This document shows positions 44,625 to 52,236 of a stretch of 64,000 nucleotides of DNA, piece after piece. Position 1 is the stretch's first letter, and each line of letters starts with the position of its first letter. Made by a program: the position numbers and the translations under genes. Below the pieces are notes generated by a model, which worked only from the letters and a program-made list of their open reading frames with translations, ran no database searches and was not told where the DNA came from. This DNA is from Cyanobacteria bacterium TGS_CYA1 (GTDB lineage Bacteria > Cyanobacteriota > Vampirovibrionia > Obscuribacterales > Obscuribacteraceae): assembly GCA_026129135.1 (NCBI GenBank), contig JAHCIQ010000001.1, forward strand, positions 496,001 through 560,000. Direction: 5' to 3'.

Positions 44625-44948
44625 CTATCTCAAACTGCTCAACGCAAGTTCTACGCGCTTTATCTTAGAGCTGGTTTTTCCTAAACAACCTTCGATTTTA
44701 CATAGTCTGGTATCAATTGCGGTGAGCCGATCTCTTATGGTGGCTAACGCATCAATTAGCGTTTCGCGCTCTGTTTGCAATTTATCGCGTTCCACTTTCA
44801 GGAGTGATTCTCTGTTCAAGAGCACTGACTTTGCGGTGCTCAATTGATTGGCCGAGTACTCAAGCTCCTTAATTTCGTTTGCACTAACACCCTGTATACA
44901 AAGGACAAGAACAGCAGCCACCCTCAACAGGGCAAATCTAGTCTTCAT
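44625..44948 (-). CDS. Secreted coiled-coil protein
   Basis: 107 residues. A signal peptide is at 1-23 (LLRVAAVLVLCIQGVSANE). The mature protein is almost entirely a heptad-rich coiled coil (about 28-105: LSTAKSVLLNRESLLKVERD, then LQTERETLIDALATIRDRLT), with two Cys flanking IEG. No known family is recognised. It may be a small periplasmic structural or adaptor protein. It is separated by 205 bp from the gene that follows it in transcription (44419), so it is probably transcribed on its own. Confidence 0.55.
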   Translation of the reverse strand: MKTRFALLRVAAVLVLCIQGVSANEIKELEYSANQLSTAKSVLLNRESLLKVERDKLQTERETLIDALATIRDRLTAIDTRLCKIEGCLGKTSSKIKRVELALSSLR

Positions 44949-45033
44949 GTTCGTTCCAATCTAGGCTTATCGCACAACACTTACTATTCCAATGTTGCAA
45001 AGAAATGAAATTTTGGCAAGTTAAATCGAAAAA

Positions 45034-46368
45034 TTAAAATTGCGATTTTTCAATACAAAAAAGCAGTTCGTTTCTCAAGGAGTTACGCAGCTGGTGCCCG
45101 TGCTCTTTCAAGCCTTCAAGGCAGGCATCTTTTTCCTGGTCCGAAGCGGCGATACCACTTTTGTTAGAGTCGATAAACCATTGATTGATGGCATCACGGG
45201 CGGTTTTTTCAAAATGAGGATCTTGAATGGAAAGAGCTTTTAATAAATACGGTAAACTCGCCCATTTAGAATTTCGGGCTATGACAGCATGGGCCGTTGC
45301 ACGGGCCCGTGGCGAAGTAGGATTTGCTACCACTGTCCATAAATAGTCCAGAGTGAGTAGTCGGGGATTTTTCTGTAGAACTTTCTTTGCTTCGCGCGAG
45401 CATCTACCACTGTGATCTAGAAATGCCAGTGCTACATATCGCTCAAGCGTATAGTCTTGCGGTAAATCCAGGACAAGATTTTTGAACAGTAATGCGTAGG
45501 CTGCTGCCCGGACTTTGCCGCTTTCGCTGTGCAAAAATGGTTCTAGAGTGGTGAAACTGAGTTTGGTGGCAGTCTCACAAAGCGCCGAAAGGCTTGGATA
45601 AGCGTTAGATTCTAATTCTAATTCTTTTAGATATATATCTTTCCATTCTGACTCGCCAAAGGCTGTGCGAGCACAAGTCCTAACTGCACGCGTTTGATCA
45701 AAGAGTGCTTTGCGGGCGAAGACCAGTTTGTCTTCGAAACTGCTTTTAGCGAGCAGCCATTTAAGAGTAGTGAGACGAACGCTTGAGACTTTGTTGTGAA
45801 TCCATTTGTCTAAATAGGTCCGCACTTCGGTTTCGTTTAGTGCCGGGAGCGCTTCTTGCACCGCCATGGTTCGAATTTCGGTGTCTTTGGCATTGACGCA
45901 TACAGCCAGCGCTTCCAACTTGTTTTTCAAAAGCCATAGCTGATACGCGTACAAACGGACATCTCTTTTGGGAGAGTCTAGCTTTATGCGCAGACCGTTG
46001 CTCGATTCGACTTGTGTTATTCGCTCTTCGATATTTTGACGAAGTAAGGAGAAATCGTATCTGGTCGAGCGCCAGAGCCCAGGCAGTAATTCCAGTTCGC
46101 TTAGAAAGTGCATTCCATAGTCGAGTTTGAGCCTGGACTCTATTGCGTGCATAGCAAGCTCGTGAATCTGAGGCACCCAGTCGTTGAGGCGCAGAAGAAT
46201 GTAATGCAGCTCTGTGCCGTCGTAGCAGCTCATAAGCTCGCGCAGCGCGGCTTCGCGATAGCGTCCGTCGCGATCTTTAGACCGGCGCCCCAGCTCGCTA
46301 ATGACCAGATGTTTAGAACTGGAGTCGGGGTCCAGGTTTTTGATTAAGGCTCGAAAGAAGTTATCCAC
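45034..46368 (-). CDS. HEAT-repeat-like protein
   Basis: 444 residues composed of helical pairs with repeating Arg-x-x-Ala patterns: REAALRELMSCYDGTEL, HELAMHAIESRLKLD, RTMAVQEALPALNET, RAVRTCARTAFGES, KVRAAAYALLFKNLV and RARATAHAVIARNSK. These fit HEAT/PBS-lyase-type scaffold repeats from about 10 to 400. No signal peptide or catalytic motif is seen, so it is likely a cytosolic protein-interaction scaffold. It is downstream of the Mpo1-like gene by 21 bp on the same strand. Confidence 0.75.
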   Translation of the reverse strand: MDNFFRALIKNLDPDSSSKHLVISELGRRSKDRDGRYREAALRELMSCYDGTELHYILLRLNDWVPQIHELAMHAIESRLKLDYGMHFLSELELLPGLWRSTRYDFSLLRQNIEERITQVESSNGLRIKLDSPKRDVRLYAYQLWLLKNKLEALAVCVNAKDTEIRTMAVQEALPALNETEVRTYLDKWIHNKVSSVRLTTLKWLLAKSSFEDKLVFARKALFDQTRAVRTCARTAFGESEWKDIYLKELELESNAYPSLSALCETATKLSFTTLEPFLHSESGKVRAAAYALLFKNLVLDLPQDYTLERYVALAFLDHSGRCSREAKKVLQKNPRLLTLDYLWTVVANPTSPRARATAHAVIARNSKWASLPYLLKALSIQDPHFEKTARDAINQWFIDSNKSGIAASDQEKDACLEGLKEHGHQLRNSLRNELLFCIEKSQF

Positions 46369-46389
46369 TCAAGTCTCGCGAAGAAAAAT

Positions 46390-46704
46390 TCAGAGCTTTT
46401 GGTGACCCAACAGTTTTTTCCACTCCTGAGTACAGAATACTAGAGCGGAGCTGATAGTCAAAGGAGTATTTTTTTGCATAAAAACCGGCTTATTCTTTTC
46501 GAATACAAAGTGACCGATGAATTGCAGAAGCCACCCGACTGCCTGCATTCTAAAGAATGCTTTGCGACTGAAGGGCAGAACGAAGAACGAGGCGGCTATA
46601 AGCGGTATACCTACCATGTGGGTGAGTTTGCAGCCTACGGTAGTATGTTCGGATTTGTAGTGTCTTAGGTGTTCTTCTAAATCTATTTTACTTGGAAGAT
46701 TCAT
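46390..46704 (-). CDS. Mpo1-like (YGL010w/DUF962) membrane protein
   Basis: 104 residues from the ATG at 46704 (or 115 from an ATG at 46737 that lies inside the upstream remnant). The Mpo1/DUF962 pattern is clear: the Lys/His-rich opening LRHYKSEHTTVGCKLTHMVG, GIPLIAASFFVLP, then QFIGHFVFEKNKPVF near 80. The yeast Mpo1 protein is an Fe(II)-dependent dioxygenase of 2-hydroxy fatty acids, and the conserved His residues in the opening and in IGHFVFEK are retained. Two membrane segments are expected (about 30-46 and 55-72). The start is preferred at 46704 because the upstream bases encode part of another frame. Confidence 0.75.
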   Translation of the reverse strand: MNLPSKIDLEEHLRHYKSEHTTVGCKLTHMVGIPLIAASFFVLPFSRKAFFRMQAVGWLLQFIGHFVFEKNKPVFMQKNTPLTISSALVFCTQEWKKLLGHQKL

Positions 46705-46946
46705 CGTAGCTGAGCGCCTTCTCGATAAGAGCTGCATTTGCAGACTGACCTTCTTTCTTCAATTCAGCCACCATTTCCTGGAGTTTCTTGATTTTGTTGG
46801 GGTCGTCATTCTTCAATCCTATCAGAGTCTGGACATGCTGGAGATATCTTTTGAATAAAACCTTGGCTTCATCCCGAATCCCCAGTTTGTCTTCGATACG
46901 CGCAAGCTTAGAGCAGCAGCCTCTTTGTTCTTGCCCTCTTCTGTTT
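46688..46946 (-). pseudogene. Truncated remnant of a helical/TPR-type gene
   Basis: The frame ending at 46688 reads as coding sequence: KLARIEDKLGIRDEAKVLFK, then RYLQHVQTLIGL, KIKKLQEMVAELKKEGQSAN and the end ALSYDESSK. Just before it, sequence in a second frame reads EEGKNKEAAAL, also coding-like, so the piece appears frameshifted as well as missing its N-terminus. The style matches C-terminal ends of TPR proteins. It sits between the secreted paralogue cluster and the Mpo1-like gene, overlapping the latter's upstream start. No start codon with a ribosome site was found. Confidence 0.45.
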
Positions 46947-46949
46947 ACA

Positions 46950-47522
46950 CTATTGGGTCATCAATTTGTAGCCAGCTGGAACAGCTGCACTGAATTCGGT
47001 AGCTGCAGGTGCTGGACCAATCTTTTTGAGATTCATAGTGGTTTTGCCATATTTTGAATCTGTTGTTGATTGAGTCATCAGTTTGCAATCATCACCAATC
47101 CAGGTCTGGCTGGTGGTGCCATCCTGGCTGTATTCCCAACCGTGCGATGGGTGACCGTTAACCACTTTGGTGCCCAAAGATTTTGCTTTCTTTTTCTTGT
47201 ACCAATCGTCTTCGTATGATTGAGCGGTGGCTTCTGTCATCTTGGCTTTCATAGCCATTTTTGCAGTGTCAAGAAGGGTGGTTACTTCTCCCTTTTTGAA
47301 ATCTGTGATCATTCGTGTTTTTTGACCAGACATTTCAGTCTTGGTCAAAGTCATGCCATTTCCATCTGACGCCATACGCATTTCAGACTTGCCCTGAGGA
47401 TTGACCATTTCATATGTGGCATCATAGGCTTTCTTCGGGTAGTCGAATGCCATGGCTGCAGTTGCCATTGTATATGGTGCAACTAGCATTGTGGCCAAAG
47501 CTAGAGTAAATCGTGTTTTCAC
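46950..47522 (-). CDS. Secreted protein, paralogue 3 of a tandem family
   Basis: 190 residues with a signal peptide ending at about 25 (MLVAPYTMATAAMAF). Shared pattern with the next two genes: (F/Y)xxPKKAYDATYEMVNPQGKS, MASDGNGM, RMITDFKKGEVTTLLD, KSLGTKVVNGHPSHGW, TWIGDDCKLM, KKIGPAPAATEFSAAVPAGY. The fold may resemble LolA/DUF4412-like secreted beta proteins, but this is a guess. Here the position that is Cys in the siblings' NGHxCHG is NGHPSHG. It follows the second paralogue by 14 bp. Confidence 0.7.
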   Translation of the reverse strand: MKTRFTLALATMLVAPYTMATAAMAFDYPKKAYDATYEMVNPQGKSEMRMASDGNGMTLTKTEMSGQKTRMITDFKKGEVTTLLDTAKMAMKAKMTEATAQSYEDDWYKKKKAKSLGTKVVNGHPSHGWEYSQDGTTSQTWIGDDCKLMTQSTTDSKYGKTTMNLKKIGPAPAATEFSAAVPAGYKLMTQ

Positions 47523-47536
47523 CGTTCGTTTCTCCT

Positions 47537-48130
47537 TTAATTTTTAGTTTCAACTACTTTGTAGTCTGCCGGGATGGTCGTATCGAATTCAGATTCGGGT
47601 GGATTAGTATCAATTTTTTTGAGTTTGGATTTTGTTAGATAACCGACTCTATTTGTGGTTTCAGAGCGGACAATGACATTGTAATCTTCGGCAATCCAAG
47701 CTTCACCTGATTCTGAACTGGAACTGTCTTTGAATTTGTAACCGTGGCATGGGTGCCCATCGATTACTTTCGAACCTAAATCTTTGGTGGCGATCTTCTT
47801 GTAACCATCCATAAAACTGAAAGATGCTGTTTTTTGTGCCTCATCTAACTTCTTTGTGGTAGCCGTTTTGGTTGAGTCCATAATCGTCGTGTAAAGATCC
47901 GAATTGTAGTCTATAAAATATCGAAAGGAAGTGTCCGCATCTTTAGATGACATTCTGACTATGCCTTTGCCATTCGAACCAAATGATCCTTCGCCTTTGC
48001 CTTTTGGAGATTCTGTTTCGAAAGTTGCAAGAAAAATTTCTTTGGGATAGTCGGCTGCCCTGGCTGGTAGCGCTATTGCAAGTGGTGTCAAAATTAGGTT
48101 TGCAAGTATTACTTTCAGGTATTTTTGCAT
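47537..48130 (-). CDS. Secreted protein, paralogue 2 of a tandem family
   Basis: 197 residues with a signal peptide ending near 26 (MQKYLKVILANLILTPLAIALPARA). The family pattern is DYPKEIFLATFETESPKGKG, NGKGIVRM, FRYFIDYNSDLYTTIMD, KDLGSKVIDGHPCHGYKF, EAWIAEDYNVIV and KKIDTNPPESEFDTTIPADY. The pair of residues Pro-Cys in GHPCHG and the single Cys suggest a conserved site, but the function is unknown. Spacing of 3 bp to the first paralogue and 14 bp to the third shows one operon. Confidence 0.7.
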   Translation of the reverse strand: MQKYLKVILANLILTPLAIALPARAADYPKEIFLATFETESPKGKGEGSFGSNGKGIVRMSSKDADTSFRYFIDYNSDLYTTIMDSTKTATTKKLDEAQKTASFSFMDGYKKIATKDLGSKVIDGHPCHGYKFKDSSSSESGEAWIAEDYNVIVRSETTNRVGYLTKSKLKKIDTNPPESEFDTTIPADYKVVETKN

Positions 48131-48133
48131 GAT

Positions 48134-48751
48134 TCAATTATTTCCTTTCTTGAGTTTTTTGGGTTCCTTATTAGTTGAATTTGGAACTGACACATCGTAA
48201 TTGGCCGGAATCTCTGCGGTGAATTCAGAGGCAGGAGGTGCTTTGTCAAAAGTTTTGAGGGTGAGATTATTGCTGTCAGCGCCAGGACGTTTCATAACGA
48301 CTACTACCTTGCACTCGTCTCCTATCCATACTTCACGACTAACGCCGTGATCAGTGAAAACGTAGCCTTGGCAATTGTGTCCATCGATTCTTTTTGTGCC
48401 TAGATTTTTGGTCGCTCTTTTCTTGTAGGCGTCCATATCATAAAATTCGACGTACTCAACATCTAAAGGTATTTGATGAGCAACTTTGTGTTCGTCCAGG
48501 AAAAGTATGGCTTTATTGTTTTTGAAATCAGAAACGACTCTCAAGTTTTGTCCATCGATGGTCATGCGTGATACTCCAATGTCTTTGCCATTCCAGGCCA
48601 TCGAAATTTGAGACTTCACTCCATTTGCTGACACTGTGTCGTAAGTGGCTTTATAAGCATGTTTTGGTGGATCAAAAGCCAACACCGCCTTTGCCATCAT
48701 ATATGGTGCAAGAAAAGATATCAGAAATGGCAAAATCTGCAATGTCTTCAA
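48134..48751 (-). CDS. Secreted protein, paralogue 1 of a tandem family
   Basis: 205 residues; signal peptide about 1-25 (QILPFLISFLAPYMMAKAVLA). Shared blocks: FDPPKHAYKATYDTVSANGV, GKDIGVSRM, RVVSDFKNNKAILFLD, KNLGTKRIDGHNCQGYVFTD, EVWIGDECKVVVV and APPASEFTAEIPANYDVSVP. It ends in a Lys-rich tail (KEPKKLKKG). It is the first gene of the three-gene paralogue operon. Upstream, 48752-48843 separates it from a divergent small gene. No established family assignment is claimed. Confidence 0.7.
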   Translation of the reverse strand: MKTLQILPFLISFLAPYMMAKAVLAFDPPKHAYKATYDTVSANGVKSQISMAWNGKDIGVSRMTIDGQNLRVVSDFKNNKAILFLDEHKVAHQIPLDVEYVEFYDMDAYKKRATKNLGTKRIDGHNCQGYVFTDHGVSREVWIGDECKVVVVMKRPGADSNNLTLKTFDKAPPASEFTAEIPANYDVSVPNSTNKEPKKLKKGNN

Positions 48752-48843
48752 GGCTAAACCTCGTTATAGTCAGATGGAATAGTATATGCTATCATTATCT
48801 TGCTGACATCAGTTTAAGCATAATTTTTCAAAGGTTGGAATTT

Positions 48844-49008
48844 ATGGCAAATATCGGTAAACGCAAAAAACAACCACCCAAGGTCGTAAGCGACCAGAAC
48901 TCGAGCGCCGCCAAAGAGAACGAGCAGGCAGGTTCGAAGAAAATGAATTCTAGTATAAATGTGCCTAAAGTAACCAAGAATCGCACCGGTTCTCAACGGG
49001 GCAGATAA
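48844..49008 (+). CDS. Small basic hypothetical protein
   Basis: 54 residues (MANIGKRKKQPPKVVSDQNS...), strongly basic with Asn/Ser and no hydrophobic core, so probably disordered. Ends TKNRTGSQRGR. The ATG is preceded by AGGTTGGA. The next gene, an acyltransferase, begins 14 bp after the stop, which supports a transcribed two-gene unit. The open frame continues upstream without an ATG matching a ribosome site, so the internal ATG at 48844 is preferred. No family recognised. Confidence 0.5.
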   Translation: MANIGKRKKQPPKVVSDQNSSAAKENEQAGSKKMNSSINVPKVTKNRTGSQRGR

Positions 49009-49022
49009 GCTAAGGTAATCTA

Positions 49023-50264
49023 ATGAAGCAAACTGAGCCAGAGCAAGGACGGCTTGAAAGCCTGACATCGCTCCGGTTTTTTGCGGCATTATTCATTCTG
49101 CTTTACCACGCAAGGGCTCAGTTCGATATTCTTGCCTTTCTGCCCAAGGAATACGAATTTCCTCAGGGTGTCACTTTCTTCTTTATATTGTCAGGATTTA
49201 TTCTGACTTACGTTTATCAGGGTTTGATGAACTCAAAGCAAAACAAAGCGTTTTGGATCAAGCGCTTCGCAAGGCTCTGGCCATTGCATCTGTTCTGGCT
49301 TATAGTACCCATAGCTCTCTTGCCTATGTCATTTTTGTTTGCATACAAAATGAGAGAAGGCGATTTCTGGACCGCACTAACTACTAACTTCTTTTTGATT
49401 CAAACGGCCGTACCCAACACGCAAATAGCGTTTAGCTTCAACCCACCTGCTTGGTCGATCTCGAATGAACTGTTTTTCTACGCCATGTTTCCATTTTCTG
49501 TTTTACTTTTTAAAAGTAAGAACTGGTTTCTAAAGCTGATACCAATAGCGGTGCCAGCAATGTTGATTGTATTATTTGTTGGATTCAGTCATGCTGCACA
49601 TCTTCCGAAAATGTGCTACGGATTGAGCCAGCAATCTCTCATTTTTACCAATCCACTAGTGCGCATGCTCGATTTCAATCTAGGAATTTTAGTTGCATTT
49701 TTGTATCTGCGAACTCGCCATTTCTTTGAAAATAAGAAGATTGCTAATTCGTTCATCGAAATATTTCTGCTTGTCTATGTGGCGTCGACAGTGGCTCTGA
49801 CTCCGTTTGTTCGAATCATTATTTCCAATCAAAGTGAGTCATTGGCTTTCTGGTTCGTTAACAGTCCGCTTGTATGGTTGCCTTTTTCTTTATTGATTTT
49901 GTTTTGCGCATATGGCAAGGGTCTGGTTTCAATTTTATTATCGAATCGCGTTCTGCGATTCTTGGGTGAAGTCAGTTTTTCTCTCTATCTGTGTCATTTT
50001 ACGATTTTCTTGTACTACCGAGCTTACTTATTGGAGCATCGATCCAATATTGATTTTCTGATTTTCATGACCTTGTGCATGGTATCAAGCGTGGGCGGAT
50101 ATTTCCTCATAGAAAAGCCTGCGCGTTCGTACGCTGCAAAAAGATTGGTACAAACCAAAATAAGTATTAGCGAACCGAAACTGTCTTCTTCAGCCGTTCT
50201 ATCAGAGAACACATGTCATCATGGCGACCAAACGAAGGAACCAGATACGTGCCCTGGCAAATAG
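49023..50264 (+). CDS. Acyltransferase 3 (OafA/YrhL-like) membrane protein
   Basis: 413 residues with about ten membrane helices. Family signatures: LTSLRFFAALFILLYHARAQ with the conserved Arg/His near 16-27, FFFILSGFILTYVY, RFARLWPLHLFWL, and a C-terminal region SFSLYLCHFTIFLYY. These integral proteins acetylate or acylate polysaccharides, lipids or peptidoglycan outside the membrane. The last 35 residues are a hydrophilic tail (SISEPKLSSSAVLSEN...). The 3' end overlaps the convergent homocysteine methyltransferase/reductase gene by 98 bp, so the true end of one of them may be worth checking. Confidence 0.88.
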   Translation: MKQTEPEQGRLESLTSLRFFAALFILLYHARAQFDILAFLPKEYEFPQGVTFFFILSGFILTYVYQGLMNSKQNKAFWIKRFARLWPLHLFWLIVPIALLPMSFLFAYKMREGDFWTALTTNFFLIQTAVPNTQIAFSFNPPAWSISNELFFYAMFPFSVLLFKSKNWFLKLIPIAVPAMLIVLFVGFSHAAHLPKMCYGLSQQSLIFTNPLVRMLDFNLGILVAFLYLRTRHFFENKKIANSFIEIFLLVYVASTVALTPFVRIIISNQSESLAFWFVNSPLVWLPFSLLILFCAYGKGLVSILLSNRVLRFLGEVSFSLYLCHFTIFLYYRAYLLEHRSNIDFLIFMTLCMVSSVGGYFLIEKPARSYAAKRLVQTKISISEPKLSSSAVLSENTCHHGDQTKEPDTCPGK

Positions 50265-52155
50265 GTCTCAGTTTTTCGAGCAGTTCTTCAGCCAGTTCGA
50301 GTCCGACTTTGCTTCCATCTACACCAGCTTTGGCCATGGCATCTCGAATATGTTCTGGAATCGTGATACCGGGTACTTCGTTGTGAAGATATTCGGCGTG
50401 TTTGGATGAGTGCAGGGGCATGATTCCAACTAATATAGGCAGCGGTACCTCGCCAAATTCGTCGAGGAATTTTGTCAAATCTTCCACTTGATAGATCGGT
50501 TGAGTCATTACGAAATGAGCTCCAGCCTCTAGTTTCTTGCGAAAACGTCCGACTTCGTCTTTCTGATCGTCGTACACCAGATTTAGTGCACAGCCAATAG
50601 AAAGTTTCGTTGGCGTGCCAATAGTGTTGTCGCCAATATCTTTTCCGACGTTCAGCTGATTGATTACACGTATGAGACCAATAGAGTCTACGTCATAAAC
50701 TGCAGTGGCGTGAGCGTAATTCCCCAGGTTGGGTGGGTCTCCCGTGAGAGCGAGAATGTTATTGACACCAAGTGCCTGACAGCCGAGCAGGTCGGCTTGA
50801 ATGCCCATCAAATTGCGGTCACGGGTGGTGAAGTGGATGATTGTTTCGATACCCACTTTTTGCCCGATAATCTGGCAGGTCGCAAGGGACGACATTCTCA
50901 CCCGAGCCATAGGACTGTCGCCGACGTTGATGGCATCGGCGCCGCTATCTTTTAAAGCGGTCGCAGCTTTGACCAGCTTTTGGGTGATGGCGCCTTTGGG
51001 AGGGTCTAATTCGACGCTTACAAAAAAGCCTTTTTTGGATCCATTTTTTAGTGCGGTAAGACGCTCGGCTAATGTAGGTTGGCTCGACTCAGGCAAGTAA
51101 GCGTTTTGATCTTCTTTAAAAGTTGCTGCCGCATCTTTCAAGGCTGGTGCTACTTGCTTGGGCACCACAATTTCGATGCTTGTTTTTTGAGCGGGAAGAT
51201 CGTTTGCTGTGGAATCTGCTGCTTTTCGTTTGGACGCAATAATATATTCGTCTAAAGATTTGCGCATCGCTTTTATGTGCGCTGGTGTAGTGCCGCAACA
51301 GCCACCGATTAGTCTTGCGCCAGCGCGAATGAAAGGGTCTACATATGATGCACAGTATTCAGGACGGCTCATGAACATGTAGCGTCCGCCAGACAAACTT
51401 GGTTGACCAGCGTTTGGTACTGCAGAGTATCCGACAATTTTATGGAAAGCGTTTCGTTTGGCAAATGACGCAGACATGCGCAGCAACGAATCGAACACAG
51501 GACCAGGGCCGGCACCGCAATTGATACCAACGACTTCGGGCAGATCATCGCCCAATTCGTCGAACAGGCGGACCATGTCTTCAGGCGCGCTACCCATGAG
51601 GGTATGACCTTCCGGAGCGAAACTGAGTTGTGCCACCACAGGTAATTTCGACAACGAGCGAGCTGCTCTTATTGCTGCCATCAATTCGTCTATAGATGAC
51701 ATTGTTTCAATCAAGAAAAGGTCGACACCGCCTGCAAGCAATCCTTCCATCTGGTGCTTGAATGCTGTTTCTAAATCTTCGATTTTGGTATCGCCTACAG
51801 GTGGCAGCAATTTGCCAGTTGGACCGACCGAGCCTGCAATGAAGGCTTCGTGTCCAGCAATTTCACGAGCGGTTCGGGCAATTTTGGCTGACCACAAATT
51901 GATATTCCAGACTTCTTTTTCCAGTCCGAAATTTTCCAGTTTGTACCTGTTGCCAGAAAATGAATTGGTCGTGATAATTTCAGCACCTGCATTTAGGTAA
52001 TCAACATGCACCTGCTGGACCAGATCGCGATTGGATAAATTAAGTTGCTCAAAGCTTGTTTCAGGCGAGGCGCCACGTGCATAAAGTAAGGTGCCTATTG
52101 CGCCATCAGCAAGGATTGGCTTTTGTTTTAATGCTTGGATGAATGCGTTTGTCAT
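50167..52155 (-). CDS. Bifunctional homocysteine S-methyltransferase/methylenetetrahydrofolate reductase
   Basis: 662 residues. N-terminal homocysteine methyltransferase domain (about 5-300): LADGAIGTLLYARGAS, zinc Cys in VGINCGAGP near 211 and in GGCCGTTPAHI near 292. C-terminal MetF-like reductase domain (about 360-650): VSVELDPPKGAITQKLV, HFTTRDRNL, NNILALTGDPP, AHFVMTQPIYQ. It can make methionine directly and also 5-methyl-tetrahydrofolate, the MetH substrate. Such YitJ-type fusions are known in several bacteria. The stretch about 305-355 is a variable linker. It overlaps the acyltransferase 3' end by 98 bp. Confidence 0.9.
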   Translation of the reverse strand: MTNAFIQALKQKPILADGAIGTLLYARGASPETSFEQLNLSNRDLVQQVHVDYLNAGAEIITTNSFSGNRYKLENFGLEKEVWNINLWSAKIARTAREIAGHEAFIAGSVGPTGKLLPPVGDTKIEDLETAFKHQMEGLLAGGVDLFLIETMSSIDELMAAIRAARSLSKLPVVAQLSFAPEGHTLMGSAPEDMVRLFDELGDDLPEVVGINCGAGPGPVFDSLLRMSASFAKRNAFHKIVGYSAVPNAGQPSLSGGRYMFMSRPEYCASYVDPFIRAGARLIGGCCGTTPAHIKAMRKSLDEYIIASKRKAADSTANDLPAQKTSIEIVVPKQVAPALKDAAATFKEDQNAYLPESSQPTLAERLTALKNGSKKGFFVSVELDPPKGAITQKLVKAATALKDSGADAINVGDSPMARVRMSSLATCQIIGQKVGIETIIHFTTRDRNLMGIQADLLGCQALGVNNILALTGDPPNLGNYAHATAVYDVDSIGLIRVINQLNVGKDIGDNTIGTPTKLSIGCALNLVYDDQKDEVGRFRKKLEAGAHFVMTQPIYQVEDLTKFLDEFGEVPLPILVGIMPLHSSKHAEYLHNEVPGITIPEHIRDAMAKAGVDGSKVGLELAEELLEKLRPICQGTYLVPSFGRHDDMCSLIERLKKTVSVR

Positions 52156-52236
52156 ACACGTATTGTTATATATTCTTGTACTTTGAATTAGGGAGTTATA
52201 ACTTTGTTATCCTTTGATCTTGATAATTTAAGCTGA

